Positions 23,151 to 36,083 are shown, counted from the stretch's first letter. The stretch is DNA of 64,000 nucleotides from Ecdyonurus torrentis (GCA_949318235.1 OX439127.1:8736987-8800986), one strand, 5' to 3'. The notes: a model not told the origin generated them from the sequence alone. Numbers and translations: made by a program.

Positions 23151-24907
23151 TGTATACTATATTAAAAACTAAATTAAAATTCAACATAAAGCAGCTAATA
23201 CGTCGTAATTTTACTCTTTTCACGCGTGTAAATATAAATAGAATTCAAAAAATAAGTTCTAGTGAGCATACTTTCTTGAAAGCTCTATAAAAGGACAAAA
23301 ATTAATTGAAAAAAATACAATAATTGACAGAATTAAAGATAAAAATTAACTGAGTATGCTCTTCTATCATTTGATAGCTCGTTAGGATGTAACTGTAAGG
23401 CGATTCAAAAGCCTTACATTGGAAGTCTGATGCTTTTAACATACGGATAATATGTTCATAAATGATTTAGAAGCAAAGTATGTTAAAATACTATTTATAA
23501 GAGACAACTTTTTTTTTAAATAAAGAAAGGATATGGATGTTATTAAGTAAGCAAAATCTAAATGAAGTAACCGATTAATGGTAAAATAGCTTGTATTCAA
23601 GCTCGCTCACTCACACTTTTGCTCGCTTTGTTTCGTTTTTGTTACCTATTCGTTACTGCTTTTTATAGCGACGCGGATAATCGAGTAAAAGATAATCTAC
23701 CATTTCAACTATAGTATAAAAGTAAATTTCTAATTAAAATTTTTGTAACGCATGATATGATTTCACAATTACCTATATGTGTTTTAATTTATTATTATTA
23801 TTATTTATTTATTTTTTAAGTTTTTTTTTTTTTCTTAATTATCTTCTCAAAAAAAGGTATTTCTTAAAATATTTGTTGGGCATTGGCTGAAGTTATAAAA
23901 TTTTAATAATTTCTTGCACAATGTTTAGAGGTTTCTTCAACTGTACTAAATATATATAAAATTAAAATAAAAAGGGAGGGGATGGAGGATATAAGTGTAG
24001 TTGCTTTGACTTACATTGGTTTGCTATGCTGAGGTTCAATTATATAAAATGCTGTACTTCGAAGTATTATATTTTTGATAAAATATTATTTTTGAAATAA
24101 GAGCATTTCATATAATAACCTTTGCAAATAGGCTGAAAAGTCTTAGTTAAGTATAGAAAGAGATACAATAATATTCCTCCAAACAAATTTGTAAATGGAT
24201 TAGGTCATGTATCAAACCCGATGGTAAAGTATGTTAGATGGTAGAACTAAATTAAATACGAGATTTATGTGATATGGAAAGGTATATAAGGGTAAGACTG
24301 TTAGTGATTAGAACAGTATTGATGCAGCCGTTGCCCAAGTTGGCTACGTCAGCCCGCCCGCGTGCGAGCAAGATTTGTGCGAAGACAAGTTGATGAGCCC
24401 TCTTGAAATCATACATATCCAATATAATATGTTACATTAACCCAATCATTTTAACATTAAAATACAGTAATCATGCATCGATAATCATAGTCAAAATAAT
24501 CGATTTATCCGCGTCACAGTAACAAAAACTCTGAACTGACTGTATCGTATACTTTAAATAGACACAATACTAAAACTACTGAATACTTCTTTAGAGTATC
24601 ACACAATCGTACTGATGTAAGTTTTAAATGGATACTGAAGATACATATTGATGCTTTATTTTGCATATATTTTAAATGTTTGTGTTTAAGTTTTTTTTTT
24701 ACATTTTTTTGTAACGCTGTTTTATAAAAATTGGTCGTTTTCAATTCACTGATAGTCGAAACCATAATACACATTAAATTGTGCTAAAAATAGTAGTTCG
24801 TTCGGGCAAAAGCTTAAATATTGGAGATTTTTTCAACGAACTTGTTGTTGCAGAAGCTAAAATTTCTTCCTACCGTTTAACTACATAAATATAGAAGTTC
24901 TCACACA

Positions 24908-25191
24908 ATAAGGAAGACTAAAAATAGGGGTGATTTTATTGCATATTCTAAAAAAGTGCATCATCTTGAATCAATTGATGTGCGATTTGCAAATTTCTGA
25001 GTCCATGGGGTATTTTTAATTAATTTCTGAAAATCAAGATACGACATCACGTTCGTGTACATGAAGTGAGTTTCAAAAATTAATTAAAAATTTCTTAAAG
25101 AATTCAAAAATTAGAAAGTCACATATAAATCGATTCAAGACGATTCTTTTTTTCAGAATATATTTTAAGAAAAAATTCTTAGTTTTCTTTA
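24908..25191. mobile_element. Foldback MITE family B copy 2
   Basis: The left end AAGGAAGACTAAAAATAGGG is mirrored by AATTCTTAGTTTTCTTT. Inner arms TATTTTTAATTAATTTCTGA and TTCAAAAATTAATTAAAAAT pair. CATCTTGAATCAATTGATG is mirrored by ATCGATTCAAGACGATT. Confidence 0.6.
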
Positions 25192-25246
25192 TTTTTGTAA
25201 TGTAATAGCTATACTATATAGCCAATGAAAGTTCATCAGCACTAAA

Positions 25247-26456
25247 GTCTAGGAAATAAGTTAACTAACTTTGAAAAATCATTTCTCATGAACAAAACGT
25301 TGTATTAAAATAATAAAAACATATTCTAAATTGTTGGTATGTTAGATATAAATTGATTGCTTTAATTTGTCCTTGCACGTTATAGTTTATTAGCAACGGC
25401 GTGATATATGACGTAACCCTGCAAAAATATGCATAAAAAGTAGTGTATCTTGCTCAAAAGTTGTTTTAAAAATCTAAAATTTTGTACAACTGTGACTGAC
25501 ATTAGTTTACATTACATACACTTACAAAGTTTCAGCAAATTTGATTAATTATCAATAATTTTATGCAACAATTAAGATGCACCACTTCGGCGTAAGCTTA
25601 CAAAGCAAACAGCAAGTTTTTAATAATGTGGCTTACATACACGTATGCATTGATATGTGTCCGTTTTGACAACAACCTCAAAATTTGACACTAAAATTAC
25701 TTATTTTTTATTATTACACAGAATCAGATCAACCCAAATTTCATCAAAAAAATGGTATTTGCTGCGTTGCAACGGCTTATCTGACTCACCCGTGAAAACA
25801 ATAACCAATCATAACAAGAAGAAAAAAGAGGTAGCTCTTCTCCGTTTTTGTCATACACTGCCTGGGCGGAGTAAAGCCACTGAACGTCCTCTCGTTTCTA
25901 TTTGCCGTTCTTTTTACAAGTAAATCAGGTAGCGTTGCAACTCCGCAAAAAGCAATTTTGGGTTGCTCTGATTTTGTCTGATTATAGATTTTTAATAATT
26001 TAAGTGTCAAATTTTGATTTTGTTATCAAAAAGTACACATATCAATGCATACGTGTATGTAAGCCACATTATTAAAAACTTGCTGTTTGCTTTGTAAGCT
26101 TACGCCGAAGTGGTGCATCTTAATTGTTGCATAAAATTATTGATAATTAATCAAATTTGCTGAAACTTTGTAAGTGTATGTAATGTAAACTAATGTCAGT
26201 CACAGTTGTACAAAATTTTAGATTTTTAAAACAACTTTTGAGCAAGATACACTACTTTTTATGCATATTTTTGCAGGGTTACGTCATATATCACGCCGTT
26301 GCTAATAAACTATAACGTGCAAGGAAAAATTAAAGCAATCAATTTATATCTAACATACCAACAATTTAGAATATGTTTTTATTATTTTAATACGACGTTT
26401 TGTTCATGAGAAATGATTTTTCAAAGTTCGAGTCCACTAACTTATTTCCTCGACTG
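25247..26456. mobile_element. 1.2-kb near-palindromic foldback element
   Basis: Two arms of about 540 bp are near-perfect inverted copies around a centre at about 25850. Examples: AGGAAATAAGTTA at 25251 with TAACTTATTTCCT at 26438, GCAACGGCGTGATATATGAC with GTCATATATCACGCCGTTGC, and CACCACTTCGGCGTAAGC with GCTTACGCCGAAGTGGTG. Short open frames in the arms and spacer look random. Confidence 0.85.
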
Positions 26457-27774
26457 TAAGTATGTTGATTTCATTGTCTATGTCTATACATGTACAGATA
26501 TTTCATAACAAGAATTGAGTATGAAAACGTGTAATTATGCAGTTAAACGGCTGTTTCGAAAATTTAACCACTGTAACAAATCTCTCCAAAATTTAATTTT
26601 TTGCCAAATGATCTTAATTGGGGAAAAAAGGTCACTCTGAACCTATTATTATTACTGTGTAAAACTTAAAGTGTATAGTTTCGGTTATCGGTGAATTGAG
26701 TAATATCAATTACTTTCTATAAAAATATTAATTGTAATACGAGTATAAAGACAACAATCTCTGTAAAATAATAGAATGTGTATTTTTGTTAGTCAATCTT
26801 CAAAAAGTATTATTTTGTTTTATTTGCTCAGTCTATTTTTAAAGTGCATGAGTGTAGCGAGTTATCAACTGTGAGGAAAGAGCAGAAAAAGACAAAATAT
26901 ATATATAATTATATAAAAAATGAAAAAGAAAGAATAAATGAAAATCAAAAAAAGGTGTAAAGTTGGAAAAAGTAGAATAGAAAGAGAAAAAATAAGAACA
27001 TAAAATTAACTTAAGTGGATAAAATATATGTATTTAATTAAATGTTACGTGGTAAATAATATATATACTTCTAAATATCAAAACTCTGTGTTTATTCAAA
27101 TGTTAGTAGATGTTAGAAAATGGATATGGAAAATAACTTTTACCATTGCAAAATAATATTAATAATATTAAATGTTTATGTGCAGAAAATATGCGACTAA
27201 AAAAAATAGCAAGGCATAACGAAAAAAAAAATCATAATAAATAATAATTATAATATTAAAATCTATGTGTCAAAAAAAAAATATTATATTCAAAAAGAGG
27301 GTCACCAAGCTAACAAAACTTATCTCAAATTTCTCTGTATGTTAAAAAAGAAGTAGAATTACAAATATATTACATATGTGTTATAAAAAAAAATATTATT
27401 AGACCTAACAAAATACTGAGTATTAATTAAAACATTAGACTTAAGAAAAATACTAAAAAAAAAAATAAAAAAAAAATATATGTGTTACTAAAAATAATCA
27501 TAAAACAATCATACAGAATCTTCTTACTCTATTATATGTGTTTAAAACGTAATTCTAAGACTTGAAACAGTTACGATAAGTCATAATTCATATAAAAAAA
27601 AAATATTATATATATATAATAAAAAATATGAGTGTGCTTCAATACTACATTTGGACTCGTTCAATTTTTATGTGAGTCATTTGAGTTGATAAAAAAAAAA
27701 TACACCTCTCATTAGGTGTAATTTAGTATTTGTTATTGTATTGATTATTTATAATAGCTTGTTCTGTAGTAACT

Positions 27775-28985
27775 ACACACAAAATTGAGCCAATGCTCAG
27801 AACTTTTTCCTTTGTTATTAACATAGGTTGGTTGGTTGTTAAGGGTAACAAAACAAACAGGATTCTGCTTGTGCAGATTCCGTACGTCTGTTCTGTCGTT
27901 GGCTAAATCTTGCGATTATGAAGCCATAAGCTGCTAATTAACTTCTAATTAATTAATTGTTGGCCAGGGTGGCCAAAATCTTGCATTGGTATTACCCTAC
28001 TAATTTAATTCACTTTTTTTCTTTACTTTTTTTGCGATTATGAAGCCATAAGCTGCTAATTAACTTCTAATTAATTAATTGTTGGCCAGGGTGGCCAAAA
28101 TCTTGCATTGGTATTACCCTACTAATTTAATTCACTTTTTTTCTTCACTTTTTTTGCGATTCTGAAGCCATAAGCTGCTAATTAACTTCTAATTAATTAA
28201 TTGTTGGCCAGGGTGGCCAAAATCTTGCATTGGTATTACCCTACTAATTTAATTCACTTTTTTTCTACACTTTTTTTTTTTACTTGTATGTAATTCTATA
28301 AATTGCTTTCTTTATAGTTTTAATACACTGCACTTGTGGTTGGACACAGACGAAGAATTAACAAAACAATAGGATAGATTAGTCGCGCACAATCAAAGGC
28401 GATGATGCCGATCTGACGCTCACCTTGCGGATCTTGTTATTAACATATGATCACGACGTCACTGCATATTCGAGACATGTATTTGACTTTTACTTACGAT
28501 TTCTTTCAGTAATAAATTTCCCTTCATACGTTTTATTAGATGAATAGTATTATAATTATTTTTCAACGAGTAAAAATGTATCAAGAATGTTTGATTCAAG
28601 AAAAAATTATATTTTTTGCTTGTGTATAAACTTGACTTCCGTCGCAAATGCTCGACAGGTGAGACGGCTCGTCTTGTAGCTCGGTACATGCCTGGGGAGT
28701 GTGTCCGAATGACATGAGGCGCCATGAGGTGCCTTCTCATTTTATTCTGAAGTCAAATTCATACACAAGCAAAACACATAATTTTTTTCTCAAATCAAGC
28801 ATATTTGATACATATTTACATGCAGAAAAATATAAAAACAATTTTCAAATATAAAATAGTACTTAAGAAAATTTATTTGTTGAATAAATGGTAAGTAAAA
28901 ATTAAATTCACGTCATGAACAGATAGTTACGTCACGATCATATGTTATTAACAAAAAAAAAGAAACTGGCTCAATTTTGTGTGTA
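27775..28985. mobile_element. Composite inverted-repeat element with internal tandem repeats
   Basis: ACACAAAATTGAGCCA near 27776 and TGGCTCAATTTTGTGT near 28967 are inverted termini followed by TA. GTTATTAACATA is also mirrored. Between them are three 122-bp tandem units (27911-28276) and an inner palindrome (28434-28955). The latter's centre (about 28640-28735) is GC-rich and has a tRNA-like A-box string (TAGCTCGGTACATGC), too weak to call. Confidence 0.65.
27911..28276 (+). repeat. Three 122-bp tandem repeats
   Basis: Units begin at 27911, 28033 and 28155 with TGCGATTATGAAGCCATAAG (last copy TTCTG). Each holds TTGGCCAGGGTGGCCAA, itself a palindrome, and ends in a T-run. The copies differ at only a few bases. 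Confidence 0.95.
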
Positions 28986-29178
28986 CTTTATAGAACGAAC
29001 TAATATATTATCATTTCTAAAGTGAAGAAAATCAAAAAATTTGTTTTCAACAATATCAGCTCACACCTGGTGTACCATAGTGTTAACATATTATGGTTTA
29101 TTTATTTATACGGTTTATTCCTTTGATGAATAAAATTAAAATAATTGTTTTAACTTTTTCATGATTGTAAAATTTCAT

Positions 29179-29585
29179 TTAAAGCCCTTGTCAACTTACT
29201 TTTTTAACATTTAAAATACTAGACTAATAATTACCATACCTTAATATCCATGAATTAGACACCAACACATTGATTTTGTATTTATTTTCGTTTACTTTCC
29301 TTTTTGCGGTAATATCACGTATCTGACGTCACAATATTCCGAGGGGGCCGTGATAGGGGTAAAGAACTTGAGGGAGGGGATTAAATTTATCACGTGACCA
29401 GAGTGGTGACTGTGATTGGCGGCGGTACATTATGACGTCAGATACGTGATATAACCGCAAAAAGGAAAATAAACGAAAATAAATACAAAATCAACATGAT
29501 AGTATCTTATTCATGGATATTAAGGTATGGTAATTATCAATCTAGTATTCTAAATGATAAAAAAGTAAGTTGACAAGGGCTTTAA
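29179..29585. mobile_element. TTAA-flanked palindromic element, 407 bp
   Basis: The left end TTAAAGCCCTTGTCAACTTA mirrors the right end TAAGTTGACAAGGGCTTTAA. Long arms pair with few mismatches, including TGCGGTAATATCACGTATCT with AGATACGTGATATAACCGCA. TGACGTCA occurs in both arms (29324-29331 and 29433-29440). The centre is GC-richer. Confidence 0.8.
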
Positions 29586-30008
29586 AATATTGTGTTTTGT
29601 TAAGTTAAATGTCATTACTTTAAGTTAATTTAAAGACATGTTTATATAATTTTGTTTATGATATACTAGAAATAATATTATTAATAATGAATATTTGAAA
29701 CCATAATGCAGTTTCTTCAAAGTAGTTTCAATTTATTCTAAAAAAAATATATGTGTTTTACAACTTATAAAAAAAAAAATAATAATATCATTATTTAATG
29801 CTCTTAAAAAAATATATAAATGTTAGAATTAAAAAAAATATATACATATATATAGATGTTATTAGGTTATAAATGTGTTAAAATTTTCTTTGCGCTGTAA
29901 TACACCAAAAGTGTGTGTGTATTTTGTGTTAGATTTTACTTCAAATTTTGGGTTAAATTTCTTTTGCTGCTTATATGTGTGTTGGCTCTGATTATGGACT
30001 TGCAGTAA

Positions 30009-30011
<3 letters not shown>

Positions 30012-30040
<29 letters not shown>
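30012..30040. repeat. Poly(A) run
   Basis: About 29 A residues, followed by TCATAATAATAATAAAAAA. Confidence 0.95.
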
Positions 30041-30045
<5 letters not shown>

Positions 30046-30215
30046 ATAATAATAAAAAAAAAAATCAAAGTTTAAAAAGATATTGAAGATTTAAAAAAAA
30101 AGGTAAAATTAATTTTAAACAATGGTTAATATATTACGATGCAATTTTTTTTTTACAGCTACTTGATGTAATTAATATTTTTCAATCTTTTCAGTCGTGC
30201 AATATGAATTGAAAA

Positions 30216-30688
30216 ATAGAGGACTTGCAAAAGTAGGTTTAGTGAGAAAATAAACAAACTCACAGCCCAACAATACTAACAACTAACTTAGTGTTCCTGT
30301 CTCAATTTAACATGCTTTCTTATGGGGCAATGAAGCAGCTATAACTTGAGTTAGAATTATTTTTCAGAGCTGAAATTTTTACTGTAGCTTACTGAGCCTA
30401 CAAGCTTTTGTTTTCCTGGATTTGAAGTCAATTGGGTTAAAAAATATATTTTTTAACAAAATCACTTGAAATCCAGGAAAACAAAAGCTTGTAGGCTCAG
30501 TAAGCTACAGTAAAAATTTCAGCTCTGAAAAATAATTCTAACTCCAGTTATAGCTGCTGCATTCCACCATAAGAAAGCATGTTAAATTGAGACAGGAACA
30601 CTAAGTCGTCTGCTAGCACTTTGTTAGTATTGTTGGGCTGTGAGTTTGTTTATTTTCTCACTAAACCTACTTTTGCAAGTCCTCTATT
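30216..30688. mobile_element. 473-bp near-perfect palindrome
   Basis: Arms of about 215 bp pair from AATAGAGGACTTGCAAAAGT to ACTTTTGCAAGTCCTCTATT, around a loop with GTTAAAAAATATATTTTTTAAC. Mismatches are few, so insertion or arm correction is recent. Confidence 0.8.
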
Positions 30689-31228
30689 GAATATTACTGA
30701 CATTTAATTCCAACCACAATTACCGAAGGACTTTAAAATATGTTTCCAATTGTCATGTTGAGTTTTGTTACTCAAATTTAAATTTATTGAGATCTGTATT
30801 ATTTTAAAATTAAGTTTTTTGATTGATTGGTTAATTGATTGATAAGTTCATTGATTGATTGATTGATTAAATGATTGATTGTAAATTTCAGGGATTTTAA
30901 ATACGCTTAATTAGGCTCAACTAATTTATCTAAAAAATATATAAAAAAATTACTTTTTGTATAAAATCAATCTAAATACTTTTTAGTTCAATATGTAACA
31001 AAATTGGACGATTAGTCATTAGAATTTATAAAAACTTAAGTGCCACGGGCTGTATACCCGTGAGAATCGCCGAACTTCAAAAATATGCATTTAAAAATTT
31101 ACTCCAAACGTTTTGCTAAGAACTTTTAAGGCCACGATGCCAATTAACTGTCCAAAATTTATCTGTAATTTTTTACTTAATTTTATTTCTGCGTTTGTTT
31201 TTTAGTTTCCAAGAATGAAACATAAAAC

Positions 31229-32368
31229 TAGAGTACTCTAGAAGGGGGGAGTATATGCGCACCCTTTGTTGGGGTTTTTTTGATCACGAAAAATCACGTA
31301 AGTAATGGGAAAAATCGCGATTTTGAAACATCATAACTATTGAACGAATGAAGTTACAGCATTGAAATTTTCACAAAACAAACTTCATTTTATGAACATT
31401 TTATGTCTAAAATTTCAAAACCCTCAGTTTGCTAAAAATTAAATTTTGTTAAGCTTTAAAAATATCATATTTTGAAAATCAATACTCAACGCTCATTGGC
31501 TAATGCGCTCCAACAATGAAAAATTAAATGTAAACAAACTCAAAAATCTTGTGCTTGCTTAAAAACTACAGCGTTCACGAAAAAGAGAACAAAAATAAAC
31601 AGTAACTAACAGTATTTGCGAAATATTTCGACTTTTGAATTTATGTTATTTTTTTGGCCAAATAATAAAATTTCATCTGTGAAAGTTTCATAATGTGACA
31701 ACGTTTTGGCAAAATTTTATGAGTGTTCAAAATCTCATTTTTTCCCATTACTTACGGTCATTTTCAGAACCAAAAAAAAACCATTTAAATAACATTGACT
31801 GACAACAATGAAATTTTTGGGCATATCAGCCAATCAGATTTGAAATTCCAATGGAATTAAAAGGATTAAAGAATAAAAATACTTTAAAAAATATTTAAAA
31901 TCACATTTTTTGAGCTTGTCATAATAAATCTATATTATTATGTGAATGAAAGCAAATGTCTTTTAACTTTAATTTTGTGTAAAAAAAAAAAAAAAAAAAA
32001 AAAAGAATTAATATTTTTATTTTTTATTCTGCGATATATCAAAAGCATAAGTTGTGTTAATATATATTACGTAAGTTGTTTTATAGATATTATAAATGTA
32101 TGTATATCTTCATTATAATTTTTTTGTTTTCTTGTTTGATTATTGTCATTGAAAAATAATTTTTACTTTTAGCTATTTTTGTTTGAAATGAAAAAAATAA
32201 TTGTGTTTTATTTTAATCCAACCGATAAGGCAATTGTCTTGGTTGGACATTGTACTATGAGTTAAAGAATAAAAAAATAAAAAATAAAAATTCAATTTCA
32301 ACAACCAATGAAAGGGCTTTAAAAAATTCTGCAGGATCGCGTATACTCCTCCCTTCTAGAGTACTCTA
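31229..32368. mobile_element. 1140-bp nonautonomous hAT element with perfect 8-bp duplication
   Basis: Left terminus TAGAGTACTCTAGAAGGGGG and right terminus CCCTTCTAGAGTACTCTA are inverted repeats, with the YARNG start typical of hAT ends. The 8-bp CATAAAAC flanks both ends exactly (31221-31228 and 32369-32376). The interior is AT-rich without a transposase; it contains CCAACC...GGTTGG followed by an A-rich tail (32218-32290). Confidence 0.92.
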
Positions 32369-32376
32369 CATAAAAC

Positions 32377-33111
32377 AAGATACTGAGACATATATGATGT
32401 GATTTATTTGCTCAACTTAATCAGTATTGTATGCTAAAATTGTAATTTATGTTCTTGTAATATTTGTGTAATTTTTCTTTTGTTGGCTTCTTTTTCAAAT
32501 AAATAGATAATTTGATGTCAAAAAAAAAAGTGTTTTATTTCCGTTTCCTATATATACTTACGTATTAATTAATCATGTTTATACAAAATGTGCACCAAAA
32601 TTAAATTATAAAAGTTAATAATTCACAAATAAATGTACATAATAAATAAATTAGATTTGCTATGTCTTCTCAACCTTTGTACAGTACATAATAAAAGTGC
32701 AATAAAAGAAGAAAGACATGGGTAAAGTGAACTCCTGTGACTGCTTGTTCCCCTAGGAGAACCACTTTTACTCAACAAGTGTAGCAGCGCTGTCTTGTGA
32801 CTTAAGTAAGAACTAAAATACCCTACATTGATTTCAATGGGTCAATTACTTATTGAATGTACAGATATTTTGCTTAAAAATTAATTTCTATTGGCTTATA
32901 GCCATTCAATGCAATCAGATGGAGATTTCAGTTGACGCAAAACTCTATCTAAATGCATATATTATGTTATTCCCATATACCAATAGAAAATCATTTTAGT
33001 ACACTTAAGTTTAAAGATTATTAAACTGATATTTAAATAAAGGAAAAAATGGTGCCTTTAATCTCTATAGCATAACGTTTGTTTCAAGAAATTTCAAAAG
33101 CTTGTAAAGAC
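32377..33111. other. Non-coding stretch
   Basis: Begins with sequence that the hAT insertion split, ending AAATAAATAGATAATTTGAT then a short A-run (about 32521), which could be an old polyadenylated retrosequence tail. Nothing else recognised. Confidence 0.4.
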
Positions 33112-33420
33112 AAGTGAGGAAGACTAAAAATATTTTTGGGTATAATTTTTATTTCACATTCAAAAAGAGTAAATTTGTCATGAATCGATGCATGTGAGCA
33201 TTTTTAATTTCTGAGTTCATTTATGTATTTTTAATTAATTTTTGAAAGTCGTGAAATGACGTCACAGGCTGCAACTTTTTCTGCTCACATGCATAGTCGT
33301 CATTTCGCGAAATTTAAAAATTAATTAAAAATACACAATGAAATACATAATGGACAATGTCCTCTTTTAGAATATGAAATAAAATTACCCTCTCAAGTTT
33401 TTTGTAGTCTTTCTCATTAT
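33112..33420. mobile_element. Foldback MITE family B copy 3
   Basis: Left GTGAGGAAGACTAAAAATAT is mirrored by TTGTAGTCTTTCTCATTAT. Inner arms TGTATTTTTAATTAATTTTT and AAATTAATTAAAAATACACA pair. TGACGTCA lies at 33257-33264. Confidence 0.7.
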
Positions 33421-35732
33421 GGACTATACATTAAAATAAGAAATATAGAGAGGTCAATTAATTAATATAATTTAAGTTTATTAAGCAGCTTATACGCACG
33501 CGCCTAGAGTGCATATCACATGTGATCGTCAATTCAATTAGCACACGCACGTTATATACACGCAAGTTATATAGCAAGCCACACGCTATATATGAGCGAG
33601 TTGAGCTCTCATGACGACATCCACTCAAATTATATGATTGTTTTATTGCATAAACCAAGGATATAGAACAGGATGTGGGAAAAATATTTACAAAAAAAAA
33701 TATATATATATAATATCTCCTTAATAACTTTTAATATTGATGCATGGTATGAGCAATTAAATTAAAATTACAATTGGTCCGTCCTTACAACGAGTAGTGT
33801 GCCAAATGTGCAACAAGTTAGTTAATTTCAAAGTAATTACTATTTAAGATGGAATTTCAATAGTGAGGACTGTGAAGTTAATTTTGTTCGATTTATGATG
33901 AGTACATGTTATTATAACAACAGTCCAAGAATAGTAATAATAATTAAGCCTTGTGATTGGTTTGATATGATAGGAAAAAGTTGACTCAGATGGTATGATA
34001 ATAAAGTCTAAATTTTCCAATCATATGTATGAGCACAATTACAACAAACAAACACAGTTTTTTAAAATTTTATTAGCTAAAAATGAGGTAAAAAACAAAC
34101 ATAAGAGGTTTACAATGTAATATAGATCATATCCAGCAGTATAACAAACAGTACAAAAAAGTTGAATATGACATATAATATTTTACAAAATTTACAAAGT
34201 CTTTTCTTATTTACTCACTTATTCCTTTCATTTTTTCATCATATATAATATGTTATTAAAAATTCTGAGTTCATTTCATAGAGTTCTTTTAGATTTTACA
34301 ATGTAAATTTGCACATTAATTTAACAACATTTCTTCTTACATTATTGTATTGTCCTTCAGTTTGGTTAGAAACGTAATTAGGTAATTATATATTAAAATA
34401 GTGTATTTTTTTTTTTTTTTTTTTTATTATTATTTTTTTTTTTGCGTAGAGATTATGGCTATTAAAACGCATATTACAGTACATTGTGCAAGTCTTGTGG
34501 TCAGAAAAGATTCTGTCAGAGTTGACTTTACAGACTGTTTACAGAACGAGATGTTGTAATACATACAGTGAAAATAAAAAAACAAAAGCTATATTTTCAT
34601 AACACAAAAATCATGCAGTTACTGACGGACCAAGAGAACGAGTAAAAACTCAACTCACAGAATGCAAAAGTCCTAGCATAAAAACGTTAGTGAATATTTT
34701 TTGAATCAGCTAATTTTTGCATTTCATTTATTAAATTAATTATAAATTTATTCCTTTTTAAAGAGATAAATAGTTATTTAACAATTATTTTGCAATTAAT
34801 ATTAGTAATTATTTTTCAACGTTGTGCTAAGCAGTTTAAAATTTGCCATACATTAAAAGTAATACGATTTTATTTTGAAAGCCACTATAGGATGTGCTAA
34901 ACTTCATTGTTTCAAATTATAATAAAAATAATAAAGATGGTTTGTAAAACCTAAAATAATGATATAAATTCATTAAAAAATATATGTTTCAGAATACATG
35001 CTATAGAAGCCAATTATAATAATTTTTAACAACAATTTTTTTTCAGCTTTTTCTGTTACAATTTTCCTTTTTTTATTTTTTCCTCGTTATTTTATATTTC
35101 TTTTTCTCCAACCTTTATCATATAAAGTATAATATTCATCGCTAAGATGTTCATATTATATTTTCATTTCTCATTTATAGAATATTCTTCTATATTGTAT
35201 GTTAATATAATTATACTCGGAACTTTTTAATTGCTGTTATATATTAATTTGTTAATAGATTTAGGTGTAACAGAAGCCAAACATGTATACAGTCACGTAA
35301 ATCTCGCCCTTCGAAATAGTTAATAACTATTTTGATATTATTTAAATTAACTATGTTATTTTTAAATATTTTTATATACATATGGTGGAATTCTATTAAG
35401 AAAGTTCAGTTGAAATATTAAAAAAAAAAATATATATATTTGATAAAATTTTAAAGGTGTTTTCAATCTTTGAAAGAAGTATATGGGCAATTTGTCTTAT
35501 TTGGTAAGTTAAAGGCAGACAAATGATAAGTTAATGACAATTTTGCTAATGTTAAATAACATGCATAACACAGCAATGTAAGGGATAACGTAAATTTATT
35601 ATATAAAATATATATTTGAATATATATATTATATATTCAAAATAAAAAAAATACATTATAGAATAATATATTCATGGATTTCGTAATATGATAGTAAAAC
35701 ATAATGGCATTTTCAAAACTACGTGTCACCAC

Positions 35733-35793
<61 letters not shown>

Positions 35794-36083
35794 CTGCCAT
35801 TCTGTTTTGTTTCTTACTCAGCAGGATGTGAAGGGCTTTATATTTAATTTGCATTTTTGTTCCAAACTTACTACTCTCACGTGCAGATTTAAAAAAGAAT
35901 TACTTGTGTTCTTCTATACTCAACTAAATGAAAAAACAAAACAAAAAACTAACCATAATTAAATAATATACTAGCCTAAGCGCAAGATCAAACGGATTAT
36001 ATTACCAACAACAAAATACACCATCATGACAAGGATATTCAAAAATAATTACTTTTAAAATAAAATGTAGTAGGGTTCGGTAA

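Noticed and set aside
23393..23418. Hairpin TGTAAGGC/GCCTTACA
   Set aside because: An 8-bp stem alone in a 64-kb AT-rich window is expected by chance and has no context.
25657..25923. 88-residue frame and its minus-strand partner
   Set aside because: Lies in the arms and spacer of the 1.2-kb palindrome, which generates matched frames on both strands.
27911..28276. CRISPR-like spaced repeats
   Set aside because: The 122-bp units are contiguous and nearly identical with no spacers; the genome is eukaryotic.
28459..28740. 93-residue minus-strand frame with an Arg/His-rich start
   Set aside because: Lies in an arm and the centre of an inverted-repeat element; no recognisable domain.
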